Part shown: positions 12,091-23,639 of the stretch, one piece after another
Position numbering within the stretch: the first letter of the stretch is position 1
Layout: each line of letters starts with the position of its first letter
DNA from: Utricularia gibba
Lineage: Eukaryota; Streptophyta; Magnoliopsida; Lamiales; Lentibulariaceae
Reading direction: 5' to 3'
Assembly: GCA_002189035.1 (NCBI GenBank)
Contig: NEEC01000019.1
Span: 2,079,093 to 2,143,092, forward strand
DNA length: 64,000 bases
The notes under the pieces: model-generated
The model's input: the letters and a program-made list of their open reading frames with translations, nothing else
The model's database searches: none
Told to the model about the DNA's origin: nothing
Translations under genes and position numbers: made by a program

Positions 12091-13869
12091 CACTTACAAA
12101 ACCACACCATCCATCCGTAAAAGCCTCCACCAGGTTGGGTATAAGAGGTATTATTAACTAAATGATGAATAACAATAGTTGCTACTGATTTATTTGATTG
12201 TGGTATTTAAATATAATAACAAATGTTTTAATATGAGGAAATGAAATATTTTTGGATGGTAAAAAAAGGAATGTAATACATAAATTCTCTTTCATCTAAT
12301 AAAAAAAGCCAAAAGGGTAAGGTATCCCCGGTGGGTAAGTTGCCAGAGCTAGCGGGTGTGACAGTCGACGACGTCACAATCCATTGACTAGAAGTGAAAC
12401 GGGCATTTATTTATTCTTTCTTTCTTTTCTCCACCCATTCCATTTTTTGTATGTTGCAGTGTACGTGAGGTGTGGTGGTTATGGGGCGTGTGAGATGAAA
12501 GAGGATAGAAACAGAACACGGTGATGATGGTTTCCAGTCTCCATCTCCAGCGCCTATTTCTGGAATACCACCAAACCCAGCCGAGCCCAGCCGAGCCTCC
12601 GTCTGGACTGGGAGTCCGTCTCCACGCGAGGAATAGGCTGGCTGGCTGGCTGGCTGTTACCCCTATTTCATTCGACTGCGAGGCCAGGCCAGGCCAGGGG
12701 AGGAGAGGAGAGTCACTCAATGATCTAGATGGATGCCTCTAGTCTATAGGGTGACTCGCCCTCGGGGAAAGGAGCGCAACCCTGCTAATTACAATTACAT
12801 TTAATGACCATATTCATTGCCTCAACGCCAATCAAATCAATGGCTGATTTTGTAAACACATACCTTAATTACTCATTTACTCCACCCTCTTTAACCTCTT
12901 TCTTATTCTTTTTCTTTGGACTTCACCCTTGTTTACATTCTCTTTAATAATTTACTTTAATTATTCATTTAAATTATAAATTCACCTTTATTTTAATCTC
13001 TAAACTTTAAAACTAAAATTCCAACCCTAAAAATTAAACCACAAACATTAAAGTTTAAACCCTAAATTACTAAACCATAAAATTTAATCATGAATCCCCA
13101 AAGCCTAAATTATAAATACTAAACCCTAAATTGAACCCTTAAATTTTGGAGATAAAATATATTATAACACTAATGTATTAAAAAAATACGTCTATCAAAT
13201 TTATGAAAAATAAAATACAACACCAAAAAAAATATAAAAGTAAGTCTACTTTTTTTAATTTACAATTTTTTTTTAAAAAAATTACTAAAATAAAAAGTTG
13301 AGCTATTTACTCCTTTAATTAAGGTAATATAAAAATAATGACAAAAGATAAGATAAATTATCAATTATATTCAACAATTAAAGTAAAATAATAACAAATT
13401 TGAAGATTAGGGTAATATAAAAATGTTTGGGCATTTCACCTTTTTGGAATGCAAAACAGAGTGCGCCTCCGATCCACTGCGGATTTCTCAAGAAAAGAAA
13501 AGAGAGGGCGAGCGAGAGAGGAGGGGGGCAGAAGCGGAATTTGAACGAATATCAAAGAGAGTTTTGCATGCAGGATGGACTCGAAAGTAGAGAGCTGAGG
13601 CCAGGGGACGCTTGGCGAGTTTTGTTCAGACAGACGCCATCCGCTGATTGGTTGGCGGCATACTCATCTTCTTCACCGTTATCACTGTTCTGGAACCTCC
13701 TACTTCCCCTTGATGGTCAGCTCAGATGAAACCACAACGCTTCTCTCTCAAGTACTTTTATTGGCCTACGAGTTAAGGATACATGGGGAACTCTAACAAT
13801 CTCGGAGGATGATCAACATCAAAGAAACCTGAGAATCATTCGCCGTTTTGTTAGTTGTAATTGGTTTCG
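12091..13869. other. Intergenic DNA upstream of the GT47 gene
   Basis: It contains a CG-rich island (12500-12740) with short tandem repeats, including GGCT x5 at 12636-12655. An AT-rich block (12940-13330) follows with many degenerate CCCTAAA-like words. The G/A-rich 5' flank of the glycosyltransferase gene begins near 13440. No gene seen. Confidence 0.6.
12636..12655 (+). repeat. GGCT tetranucleotide repeat, 5 units
   Basis: Five perfect GGCT units within a local GC-rich patch. Confidence 0.85.
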
Positions 13870-15642
13870 ATGGGGCTTTGTTTTGTGTGGAAAACACCCT
13901 CGTATTACGTCAGGATAGTGCTGTTGATCGTTCCGCTGGTGTTTGTCTCCTTGCTGGTGCTATTGGGAACCTCCAATTCGTTGCCGCGGTGGTTTTTTCC
14001 GGTTTCTGCTGGTTTCCTGCAGGCGAATTATTCCACAGATGACGGTGAGATGGACGTTAGAGAGAGATTAGCCGTTGATTTGGAACTGCAAAACGCGGCG
14101 GCCATGGATATCGCACCCGCCCCTGACATCATACTGAATACCTTCGCCTTGGCCCCGTCGCCGGCGCCCGTGGAAGTCAGAGTTACAGCTGCTGAACCGC
14201 CGGTAAGTAGATGTTTATTTCAAAATTTGGATCTACTGTTGAACTATTTTTCACTGTTTTACGATTCCTCAAAATACAGGTTGAACCGAAGATCTCGACG
14301 GAGGAAAACGGGGAAGATCCTGGAGTAACTAGAAGATTTCGCAGTTTAAAGATTCTGGAGGCCAAGCTTCAACAATCTCGAGTTTCCATCAGAGACTCCG
14401 GAAAAGGGAGTCTCGTCAACGACCCCGATTACATCCCTTATGGTCCGGTCTACCGGAACCCCCGTGCTTTTCATAGGTTTGCGATAAAGTTTCTAACTTT
14501 CGTGAATGGAAACAGAACGGAGCTTGCTATTTCCGATTTTTGGTTGCAGGAGCTACAGAGAGATGGAAAAGAATTTCAAGGTGTTTGTTTACAACGAAGG
14601 GGAGCGCCCAATATTTCACCATGGACCTTGTGGAAGCATATATTCGGTTGAGGGAAACTTCATAAACAGATTAGAAACCTCGAGGTTTCGTACAAGGGAT
14701 CCTGGAGAGGCTAGTGTCTTCTTCCTTCCGTTCAGCATCACCGCGATGGTCCATTTCATATTCGAGAGAAATTCCCGGAATCACTGGCTTCCGATGAAGA
14801 GAACGGTGAAGGATTACATTGATCTTGTTTCCCAGAGATACCCCTTTTGGAACAGAAGCCTGGGGGCTGATCATTTCATGCTCTCTTGCCACGACTGGGT
14901 GCGTGATTGAAGTTTTAGAAAAAATTGCACCCTTGTATTTTTTTGTCTGATCCAATTATTGAAACAGGGGCCGGAGCTATCCAAGTCTCTGCCGGAGCTT
15001 TTCAACAATTCGATTCGTGCGCTGTGCAATGCCAACACAACGGAAGGATTCCGGCCTTGGAAAGACGTTTCAATCCCCGAAATCAATCTCCCCGGAGGCC
15101 GGACGAATGGTCTAATCGGTGGCCCGTCGGCCTCGAAACGGCCGATTTTGGCGTTCTTCGCGGGAGGCGTGCACGGCCCGGTCAGGCCGATTCTTCTTGA
15201 GCACTGGGAGAACAAGGATCATGAGATCAGGGTCTACAGATACCTCCCCAAGAACCTGTCCTACGCGTCGATGATGAGAAAGAGCAAGTTCTGCATATGC
15301 CCAAGCGGTTACGAAGTGGCGAGCCCGAGAATCGCGGAGGCGCTCTACACGGGGTGCGTTCCGGTGCTGGTCAACGATCACTACGTCCCTCCGTTCAGCG
15401 ACGTCCTTAACTGGAAATCGTTTGCGGTTGAGATCCGGGTGTCGGATATTCCGAATTTGAAGGATATTTTGAAGGGTATCTCGGCGCGGCAGTATATCAG
15501 GATGCAGAGGCGAGGAGTGGCGGCCCGTCGCCATTTTGAAGTCCATTCTCCGGCAAAAAGATACGACGTGTTCCACATGATAATGCATTCGGTATGGCTG
15601 CGGCGGTTGAACCTCCGACTTCGCGGCGTTCAGGATTCCTGA
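13870..15642 (+). CDS. Exostosin-domain glycosyltransferase (family GT47)
   Basis: Four exons: 13870-14202, 14280-14476, 14550-14898 and 14968-15642, giving 517 residues. GT47 proteins are Golgi type II membrane enzymes that build cell-wall polysaccharides. Residues of about 13-35 form one hydrophobic anchor (IVLLIVPLVFVSLLVLL), followed by a proline-rich stem (ALAPSPAPV). The catalytic region shows GPVYRNPRAFHRSY, MEKNFKVFVYNEGE, HHGPCGSIYSVEGNF, FFLPFS, DHFMLSCHDW and FFAGGVHGPVRP. These are followed by the sugar-nucleotide site FCICPSGYEVASPRIAEALYTGCVPV, with E and the GCVPV turn, and by PPFSDVLNW. The pattern fits the At5g03795-type group of uncharacterised exostosin-like transferases; donor and acceptor sugars cannot be told from sequence. 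The next gene is the HD-Zip I factor, the same pairing as in Arabidopsis chromosome 5. Confidence 0.93.
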
Positions 15643-17635
15643 GATCGGAAAGATGAAATGGGAGTTGAGCATTTTCAGGAAAAGACCCTCCGTCCAACAA
15701 ATTTGCGCAATCTTGTGTGATCTCTTGTATGGCAGCAGAAGTGGTTTGTTGAAAATTTAGCGGGTGTGTGTTGCGTCTGAATGAAGTGATTGGATTGGAG
15801 TTGTTCCAGAAGGGTCGGGATCCGATCTCGCCGCCTGCAACGGACACGAAGATTGTGCGTAGTGTAGCTGTAGCATCCCATCGGGGAGGCATTATTGAGC
15901 CGTGATAATGAATGAATATTAGCATCAGTTATGCAGCCTTGAATTGATGAGCATTTCATGTTGCCTCCTGGATCTCAGGAATTGAAGAAGATCCTGATCC
16001 GATCCTTCCTTCTCCAGAAACTACCCCCATTCTACCTACTGCGATCCTTAAATATTTGAATGAAAAAAAAGACCCTATCAAGCCCTCACCCACTACCGGT
16101 CCGGGCTCCCCGCCTGCTTGCTTGATTTTCATGTGAAAATGTCAAGGATTCTACAGACTTGAAGAAGAGCGTCAGTATTGTGGAAAATGCATCCAATCGA
16201 ATTAAATCTAAAACTAATTTAAAAACGATAAGTGGATTTGACGTTAATGCAGATGAATAAAAAATATCAAAATAATAAATAAATATTGTATTCATAAATA
16301 CTTGATTATTTCATTTTTTTTAAAAAAAACAATTCATAACAAATACAAATGCGTTTTATAAAAATATAAAAATTGACTCGGATCAAGGTTCCATTTTACT
16401 AAAACTCTTTTGTAAGTACATGTTCAAACCTTAATTACTTACTACCTTACACAAATTATGAAGATGTTATTTTAAAATAATGTTAATCATTAATTGTTAC
16501 AGTACTATTCTTTATTTTGTGGAATTATAAAATCAAATATGTCACCAAAATTATTTAACCTCTTTATAATTCATATTCTTCACTTCCGGTGTAGACATTG
16601 TGGCCTTGACATTTGGGTTCTTCGGGAAAACTACGGCTATCGAATGAGCAGCCTACAGCACCACTGACGTTGTTCTGGTTTTGCTCTTCACGGTTGATCT
16701 TGCTGTGGTCTGTTTTATTTTCGCCATCTTCTTCTTCCACATGGTTTTTCGTCTACAGGTTAATTCCCAATTAGAGGAAGATAATGGACGCACTACCCTC
16801 ATATTCCTATCGCACTATTCTAGGGTTTATGCCATTTCAACTTCGTTTGTTAGCATTGTGGGTGAGAACTTTTCTTCTACGATAAATAAACCCACATCTT
16901 AATTTACACTTCTCTCATGTTTGACAAAAATTTTGGAGAATGCACAAAGAAAAAAAGAAAACATAATAAATACAGAAAATAAAACTAATATTTTCTGTTT
17001 AAGAACATCATCTTAGTTTATACATTACGTTTATGTTTAAGTTCTTAGACTATTAGATTTTAAATTAAATATGACAATTGTTCTAACACCTTTTTCCCAA
17101 ACTCTTTGGATGTGATAGAATTAGGTCTAAACCTAATGACTCTTTTGAATGACATGAAAGCCAAATCCTGGTATAACCCCCAAACACAGCACCCCTTTTC
17201 TAATAATTAAATTAATTTTGTGTATTTTATTATGTTAATAAAACAGATGAGATTAGGGTTATTTTTATTAATGTTGTGTACCCCTATTGATATTCATGTC
17301 CACGGGGGACACGTGCCATGCAGCAACCCTGATCAGGCTTAACTAATGGACGCCGATCGTCAGTTGTCCGCAAAGCTGCTACTTGAATTTGTTGGGAGAT
17401 TTAGTTGCAATATCGTAGTATAACTCCGGGGCGGTCCACGTGCCACACCTCACACCCACTACTTGAGTTTATAAATTAATCTATTCCATTATTCACCCTG
17501 CCAGTGCCATCTACGCCTAGCCTACCGCTGCTGGTGTGACCGAGGACAAAATTGGGAAATTAATCACTTGATTAATATTGATGGACTGGTCTGTCAAACG
17601 CTACCCTCCCTCTCCATCCAGTTACTGAGAAAACC
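15643..17635. other. Intergenic DNA between GT47 and HD-Zip genes
   Basis: Convergent 3' flanks: the first 300 bases are probably the 3' UTR of the glycosyltransferase. The remainder is AT-rich, and the ORF at 16681-16902 has no recognisable domain. No RNA gene or repeat was detected. Confidence 0.6.
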
Positions 17636-18687
17636 CTACTTACCTGGGCGTTGTATTGGGAGTGGGAGAGCACCCCAAGTGTTGTTGTATGTTCTCATCA
17701 TCACCGGGTCGGCATACTCCTCGCCCACATTCATCACGTAATTGCATTGGTACGCCACGTCCGAGCTCGGAATCGACGTGCTCTCCACCGTCTCTTCGCC
17801 GGACACGTCGGTGTACCCTGGCGATATTTGCTTCCTCCCTACGTGATCCCTCAGTATAGCCCTCAATGCCATCACCTGCAACGCAACGGTTCTTCCTAAC
17901 TGACGACTTCTCCAAAATACCTTATTTTATACTGTCTGCCTTTTTTTACCTCCTGTTGAAGCTTCTGCTTCTCCCTAGACACGACGTCCAATTCCTGCTT
18001 AAGTGCATCGTACAGATTCTCTAGCTGCTTGGCCTTCCAACGGGCGCGACGGTTCTGAAACCAGACGGCGATTTGACGGGGTTGAAGGCCGAGATCTTTA
18101 GCGAGCTTCATTTTGCGGTCAGGGTCGAGTTTGATCTCTTCTTGAAAGCTGTTTTCAAGTGACTCCAACTGGTCACTGCTCAGACGCTTCTTCTTCATAT
18201 CCTGGCCGTAAATGTTGATGCAATTCTTTCCCATTAGTGTTGGTGGCATTTGCCCTGCTGAGATCGCTGGTTCCTTCATTTCCAAACCTGGAAATCAAGA
18301 TACAAAAGGGAGCGCCATTTGATTCTTTGTGTGAAATGGAAATCAAATCTTTTGGAAAAAATGGTAGCCATCAATTTCTTGTTTTTTTAATGGATGGAAA
18401 GAGAATTAGACGGCGAAGGGGAATACGGAATGAGCTGCCTCTGTGCACTTATCTGACAAGACACCTCCTAATCAATACAAGAAACTTGTGTTGCTGTCAA
18501 TTCAAAATTAAACCCTAGTTTGTGAAACTACAAGACAAGAAAAAGCAACAAGCAGCATTTGTGTCTGCCATCGCATTTGCTTACCAGGGAACTGATCATA
18601 AGTGTAATTGTAGAGGAAGCTGAACGAACCCTCGGGCCGAGAGGCGAAGCTACTCGGCAACCTCAAACTCTCATTGTTCCAATCCAT
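17636..18687 (-). CDS. HD-Zip class I homeodomain-leucine zipper factor (ATHB22/ATHB51, LMI1-like)
   Basis: Three exons: 18687-18585, 18287-17950 and 17875-17636, giving 226 residues. HD-Zip I proteins bind CAATNATTG-type sites as dimers; the ATHB51/LMI1 group acts in leaf and floral patterning. Exon 2 holds the homeodomain starting [14 protein letters not shown], with [20 protein letters not shown] and helix 3 [15 protein letters not shown]. It runs straight into a leucine zipper ([24 protein letters not shown]) that continues in exon 3. EEIKLD and VSGEE are features of the ATHB22/51 pair. The stop at 17636-17638 overlaps a perfect splice-donor word (CAG/GTAAGT), so a further 3' exon is possible; the visible tail ends WGALPLP and more, close to the W..LPSYP end of homologues. 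Confidence 0.92.
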
Positions 18688-18745
18688 ACTCGTCCAAGAT
18701 GGAGAAGGTAATCTCAAGCAATTCTCTGTTCTACACCGCCATACG

Positions 18746-18764
18746 CTATATAAGTATATATATC
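18746..18764 (-). promoter_or_regulatory. TATA-box region of the HD-Zip gene
   Basis: On the minus strand TATATATAC is followed by TTATATAG, about 60-75 bases upstream of the ATG at 18687. The position suits a TATA box with a short leader. No cDNA evidence. Confidence 0.4.
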
Positions 18765-20417
18765 AGTAATGAGAAGAGAAGACAGAGGACCACCAGCAAG
18801 CAGAAGCTGGAGAAGAGATAGAGAGAGACGTGATAAAAATCTTGTTTGGGGGCAGTAACTGCTTTTTTTTAATGAAAATTGAAAATGAGAGCGTCGAAGA
18901 CAATCCAGTCAGCTCTGGTGAAACATTGGGTGCAAGTAATAATAAAAACAAAGTATTGAACTTAACCATAACAGACCGAGTATACAGTAGCAATAGTGAA
19001 ACTGGAAATGGAGGATTGAAGGTTTGTGTTGGTTGGGGGAAGATTGAGGTGGCAAGCAGTAGTCGCATTCTGGTCCCCTTTCTCCATCTGACAATATGTG
19101 CCTCACGCCATCCAGTATTCAATCCATTTTTTGTTTCCCCTCCCAAGATTACTATCACATTTCGAAAGATCACCTCACCCCACACGGTAAAATGTATGGA
19201 AAGTTAAACAAAGCTGCTGCAAGTTTTCACATTTGGAAGAGGTAAAGACAACACCAGTAGGGTTTTTTGGGGTGGGGGGTTAACTAAATGACAAGTTCGA
19301 AGATGCAGGAAGAGGAAACTGTGGTGCCAGTTGTTTGTTAAATGAATGCTTTGCAACAGAGATCTCAGTCCTATTTTCCCTTCCCCTTTTTACTCTGTTA
19401 ACCTCCTCAAATCATTTGCATACAAAAGAATAAGCAGTAAAAGAGACACACATACGAGCAGAATTTTACCCAAGTTTACACATTTGGTAGTTTCTGCCTC
19501 AGCAAGCAAAAGAATGAGGAATCAAAACAAGAAGAGAAAAACATGTCGAAAAAAGTAACACGTCAATTTCCTTGCACTTTTTCAGGTTATGATTTTTCAC
19601 CGCATGAAACATAAATAGCAGGTATTATTTATTTACTTGGAAAAGTTCTCACCATCATGTATTTTTTTTCATCTCCTTCTCGAGTGCATTGAAGACATTA
19701 ATAGGTGGTTGATGGGCGTAATGAATGATCTTGTGAAACATTAAGTTGCACTATCTTTCTCAGGCCGAAAATGGGAACCGAAATAAACTCCTGGCACTAA
19801 ATTTTTGCAGCCCATCCATCAAATGACAGTAGCATACTTGGAAAAGATGGTAATAAATCCCCGTGTCGGCCATGAAGCTACGACCAGCACCCATGTATGG
19901 TTATATGTAGTTCATGGTCATATCCATATCGCAGGCCACGCATCACAGCTCTTTTGATGCGTTAGTTGCCACACCAAAAATTCATTTCAGACTATTGGAG
20001 GAAATCATCATAGTTGGTCGGGGGTGTGTTCGAGGTAAGATCGTAGTCGTTACCCACAATAATTTCCGTTTGTGTTTTGAAATATGTCCAAAAGCAGGGC
20101 TTCCTGAAAATCTCGGGGCAGCTTACCGGGTGGGGCGACTGGATTGGAGGAGCCCCCAGTGTTGGAATCAATCTGTGGATGGCGCTACTTTTATGAATGA
20201 ATCGGCTTGTTGACCGTGGCATGAGCACTCTGACAGGACACCCAAGTGCCGCTTCGCTTCGCTTCATACTACTCGATGAAGAAATCATACTTTATTTGTA
20301 CCCGAAGTGGTGTATTTTAAATGGCATCCTCGGACTGACATTGATTTTTATGGAAAATGACCCGTATATGATGGGCCTGATCTGGGAAGCCCATCGGGTT
20401 GGTTTCTAAAAAAAGAA

Positions 20418-20465
<48 letters not shown>

Positions 20466-20784
20466 CAGGCCCACAGGAATAGTAAGTAGGTTACCACTCT
20501 CCGCACAGACAAGTGGAAATTGGAATTGAAGGCGGGCAGATGGCGGTACAAATTACAATCCTGTGGGTCTCCCTTCCTTTCTTTCTTGTTCTATGGGCTA
20601 AACCGCTGCACTGCGCTCCCTAAACCAGCTGCTCCTCCGGTTGTTTTCTCCAGACCACCAAATGGGACACAAAAGTGGTTTTGGTTTTTTTCCTATTCTG
20701 AGCGCAGCCTTTAAGCAGTCAGTCCATCCATCCTTGTCGTCCATAAGTTTTCTTGTTGTTCTAGTTTCGGAAGTTTGGTTGCAC
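18765..20784. other. Intergenic region between divergent HD-Zip and trihelix genes
   Basis: The two genes point away from each other, so this roughly 2-kb stretch holds both promoters. It includes the AAT microsatellite. The ORFs at 18830-19207, 19914-20213 and their antisense partners have no family features. Confidence 0.6.
20418..20465 (+). repeat. AAT microsatellite, 16 units
   Basis: A perfect (AAT)16 run about 320 bases upstream of the trihelix start. Confidence 0.97.
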
Positions 20785-22173
20785 ATGGAATCGGATGCTG
20801 CGATCGCAATTGCAATGGCTGCTGATATGTATCACCATCCTCCTCCTCCTGACGTTCAGCCCAACACCAGCTGCAGCAACATGTTACCCCTCGAAATGTC
20901 CCTCAACCGGAACCCAAACCAGCTCGATTACCACCACCAGCTTCTCCCCCAGCAAAAGATCCAGCATGTTTTGACTCCGCACAGCGACGACGATGATCCG
21001 GCAACTCAAATCCCAATGGGTGGCCCTGAGAATGATGATGATCCCGATGGCAGGAGAAAGATCTCGCCTTGGCATCGAATGAAATGGACGGACAACATGG
21101 TCAGACTTCTCATCATGGTCGTTTACTACGTCGGCGATGAGGTTCCCGCCTCTGATCATGGAAGCAACAACAACGACACCAAGAAGAAGGGCGGTTCGGG
21201 TTCGGCTTCCGGTGCGTTGCAGAAGAAAGGGAAAGGGAAGTGGAAGTCGGTCTCCAAGGCGATGATGGAGAAAGGGTTCTTTGTTTCTCCGCAGCAGTGC
21301 GAAGACAAGTTCAATGACCTGAACAAGAGGTATAAGAGAGTCAACGACATTCTCGGCAAAGGCACTTCATGCCGAGTCGTGGAGAATCCGGCGTTGCTGG
21401 ATAAGATGGATCATTTGTCACCCAAGATGAAGGATGAAGTCAAGAAGTTGCTCAGTTCCAAGCACTTGTTCTTCAAAGAGATGTGCGCTTATCATAATAC
21501 TTGCGGCCATGCTGTTGCCAATGGAGTCGCATCTCATCAAGAACTCGACCACCACCTACCGGAAAAGCCATGTTTGCATTCGAATGATGTTGTATTAGTC
21601 CCGAATCTAAACAAGCCTGAGAATGAAGCATCCAAGTTGGCAGAAGCAGCAGCAGCAGCAGCGGTGGAAGATGAGAATGAGCACGAAGCAGATAACGAAG
21701 ACGATGAAGAGGAAGAATATGAGATTGATGCCGAAGAAGATGAGGAGATCAGGAGATCGAGGAAGAGATCCAAAAAGGGGGAGCATTCTTCTTCAGGTGT
21801 GGTGCAGCAGTTAGAAGCTGATATAATAAACATTTTGCAAGATGCGTCGAAGAGCCACACGGAGAAGAGGGAGTGGATGAAGGGGAGGATGGCGGGATTG
21901 GAAGAGCAACGAATGAGCATCGCTGCGCAGTCGTTTGAGCTTGAGAAACAGAGATTCAAGTGGCTCAAGTTCAGTAGCAAGAAGGAGAGGGAGATGGAGA
22001 GGGAGAAAGTGATGAACGAGAGATTGAATCTGGAAAATGAGAGAATGATGCTGATTCTCAGGCACAAGGAACTGGATTTGATTCATCATCAGCTTCAAGT
22101 TCAACAGCAGATGCGTCATCATCATCACTACCACCACCATCACAACAGTAATAGTCACACATCCGAGCAGTAA
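20785..22173 (+). CDS. Trihelix (Myb/SANT-like) transcription factor, GT-gamma type
   Basis: A single exon of 462 residues from the ATG at 20785. Trihelix factors bind GT-elements through a three-helix domain. The domain spans roughly residues 85-195: ISPWHRMKWTDNMVRLLIMVVYYVGDE, an insert rich in N, K, G and S, then KGKWKSVSKAMMEKGFFVSPQQCEDKFNDLNKRYKRVNDILG. This layout matches the At1g21200 / At3g10040 (HRA1) group. After it come a six-alanine run, an acidic stretch rich in D and E (about 330-370), a basic SRKRSKKGE patch and a long charged coiled coil of the E-K-R-M type (about 380-440). The tail is histidine-rich. The reading frame is open upstream, with another ATG at 20662 that would add 41 hydrophobic-leaning residues; the MESD start fits homologues better. 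Confidence 0.88.
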   Translation: MESDAAIAIAMAADMYHHPPPPDVQPNTSCSNMLPLEMSLNRNPNQLDYHHQLLPQQKIQHVLTPHSDDDDPATQIPMGGPENDDDPDGRRKISPWHRMKWTDNMVRLLIMVVYYVGDEVPASDHGSNNNDTKKKGGSGSASGALQKKGKGKWKSVSKAMMEKGFFVSPQQCEDKFNDLNKRYKRVNDILGKGTSCRVVENPALLDKMDHLSPKMKDEVKKLLSSKHLFFKEMCAYHNTCGHAVANGVASHQELDHHLPEKPCLHSNDVVLVPNLNKPENEASKLAEAAAAAAVEDENEHEADNEDDEEEEYEIDAEEDEEIRRSRKRSKKGEHSSSGVVQQLEADIINILQDASKSHTEKREWMKGRMAGLEEQRMSIAAQSFELEKQRFKWLKFSSKKEREMEREKVMNERLNLENERMMLILRHKELDLIHHQLQVQQQMRHHHHYHHHHNSNSHTSEQ

Positions 22174-22546
22174 GCTTCCATTCCCAGTGAAAAAAAAAGT
22201 AGTCGTCGCTCACCTGGGTAACTACAGCTGCCTTTCAAGAGGTGTGATGTTATGCTTTCCTCTCTGATCTGTGTTAGGATTGAAAAGCCGGTGCTTGGCT
22301 TGTCACCAATTTTCTCTAATTAATCCAAGTGCTAGTAAAAGAACACGCGGAATACTGCAAGCATCTCAGAAGTGCATGCCGTACTCTCTCCCTCGGAATG
22401 CCAAACGTCTCATGCTTAAGATGCTTCCGCTACATTTTCGTATCTTCAAATGGGGAACCCAGGAGGTTGTGGGATGACGCTAGAAGACGCGATGCACGTA
22501 TCATGAGTGTGTGCAGCTCCGTTCGGAAAAACGAGAAAAAAGTGAG
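22174..22546. other. Trihelix 3' flank
   Basis: Probable 3' untranslated region of the trihelix gene leading into the tRNA gene on the opposite strand. The ORFs at 22271-22477 and 22329-22646 run through or towards the tRNA and are not credible genes. Confidence 0.5.
22532..22541 (-). terminator. Pol III terminator of tRNA-Arg
   Basis: Read on the minus strand a TTTTTT run follows the tRNA 3' end by about 6 bases, and a second T5 run lies slightly beyond. Runs of four or more T end Pol III transcription. Confidence 0.7.
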
Positions 22547-22619
22547 CACGCCCAGTGGGATTCGAACCCACAATCGCCTGATTAGAAGTCAGACGCCTTA
22601 TCCATTAGGCCATGGGCGC
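22547..22619 (-). tRNA. tRNA-Arg, anticodon TCT (decodes AGA)
   Basis: On the minus strand, 73 nt fold into a full cloverleaf. The acceptor stem is GCGCCCA/TGGGCGT with one G-T pair at the top; the D arm is GCCT/AGGC; the anticodon stem TCTGA/TCAGG encloses CTTCTAA; the variable loop has five bases; and the T arm is GTGGG TTCGAAT CCCAC. The internal A box (TGGCCTAATGG) and B box (GGTTCGAATCC) match the Pol III consensus. A T6 run follows a few bases downstream (22533-22541 area on + as A-rich). There is no intron. Confidence 0.96.
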
Positions 22620-23639
22620 TTGATATATTGGGTTGACATGTTTTAATTTTAAAATATTAACCATAAATGATCATTCAAACCTCAATCTCCAAAAAGAAAT
22701 AACCATATATCACTATATATCATCTCAAATTAAAGATATATAAAAAAATCTATATTTATTTCAAAAAAATTGATATTTTTAGCATAAGAATGAAGAGAGT
22801 TACCGAAGAAGCGTACCGCATCCATGGGTATGAGCAGAGGGCAATGAGCTTGTGGGAGATCACTAACTCATATGGCGGAAAAGAGATGGAATCTTGGGTA
22901 GCAAGAACTCAACATAGTGGATGAGGATGGTTGTGCGTCACATCGAAACAATATGCAAGGAGAGTGAGAGGTATGTGAAAAAATGCAATCGACAATGCTA
23001 ACTACAAGGTGTGAAAAGAATAAAGGGGGAACAATTCTTAGGATTATATCAAGAAATAAACTTACAAAATGCAAGATGATTCAAGGGAGGCACAACGATG
23101 TGCCAAGTGTAATCTATGAACCTACCATATGCATTTGGAAATCTGGAGAAAGTGCTGGGGAGAGCTTTCTAGCACATTGAGATGACTGTACATATCTTTG
23201 TTTTGAGAAAATGGAATTCAATGGGGTTTAATTTGATAAGACTATGGTACACATGCATTTGCATTCTATTTTTTTTTAAAAATTAAGTAAATGTCGAACA
23301 TTTAAAAAAAAAAAAGAGAGTAGAGGCTTTTTGAAAACTGTTTAATAAAATCAATAGGTATAATCATATGTTTGTATGTAATTGATATTATCAAAATTTT
23401 AAAAAATTAGAAAAGTCATATTTAAAATAATAAAAATATATCATTAATCCTCGTGAATATTCTGAAATTATATAAGGTAAATATCTTTCAAATTTTATAA
23501 TCAAAACAATACACATCTAATCTTTATTGATAAAAAATATATATTTCAAAAAGAACATTAAAGTAAAGTATTCATCGCGTATATTGTTGGGGAAAACCAA
23601 ATCCATTAGAGTTGTGGGATTAGGAATGGTGCAGACCGC
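22620..23639. other. Intergenic DNA, AT-rich
   Basis: About 1 kb between the tRNA gene and the 3' end of pyruvate kinase. The stretch 22790-23190 is less AT-rich and has short ORFs on both strands without recognisable features. No gene is supported. Confidence 0.6.

Noticed and set aside
13010-13135. Several CCCTAAA-like words
   Set aside because: They are irregularly spaced and mutated, without 7-bp periodicity, so they are not called an interstitial telomere tract.
15112-15672. 186-residue minus-strand ORF
   Set aside because: It is antisense to exon 4 of the GT47 gene, whose frame has clear family motifs; high local GC keeps the opposite strand open.
21537-22067. 176-residue minus-strand ORF rich in serine
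   Set aside because: It is the complement of the trihelix coiled-coil and acidic region; serine runs are the antisense of GAx/GCx codons.
22329-22646. 105-residue plus-strand ORF
   Set aside because: It reads through the tRNA-Arg gene in antisense, and the residues around IRTHNRLIRSQ are just the complement of the tRNA.
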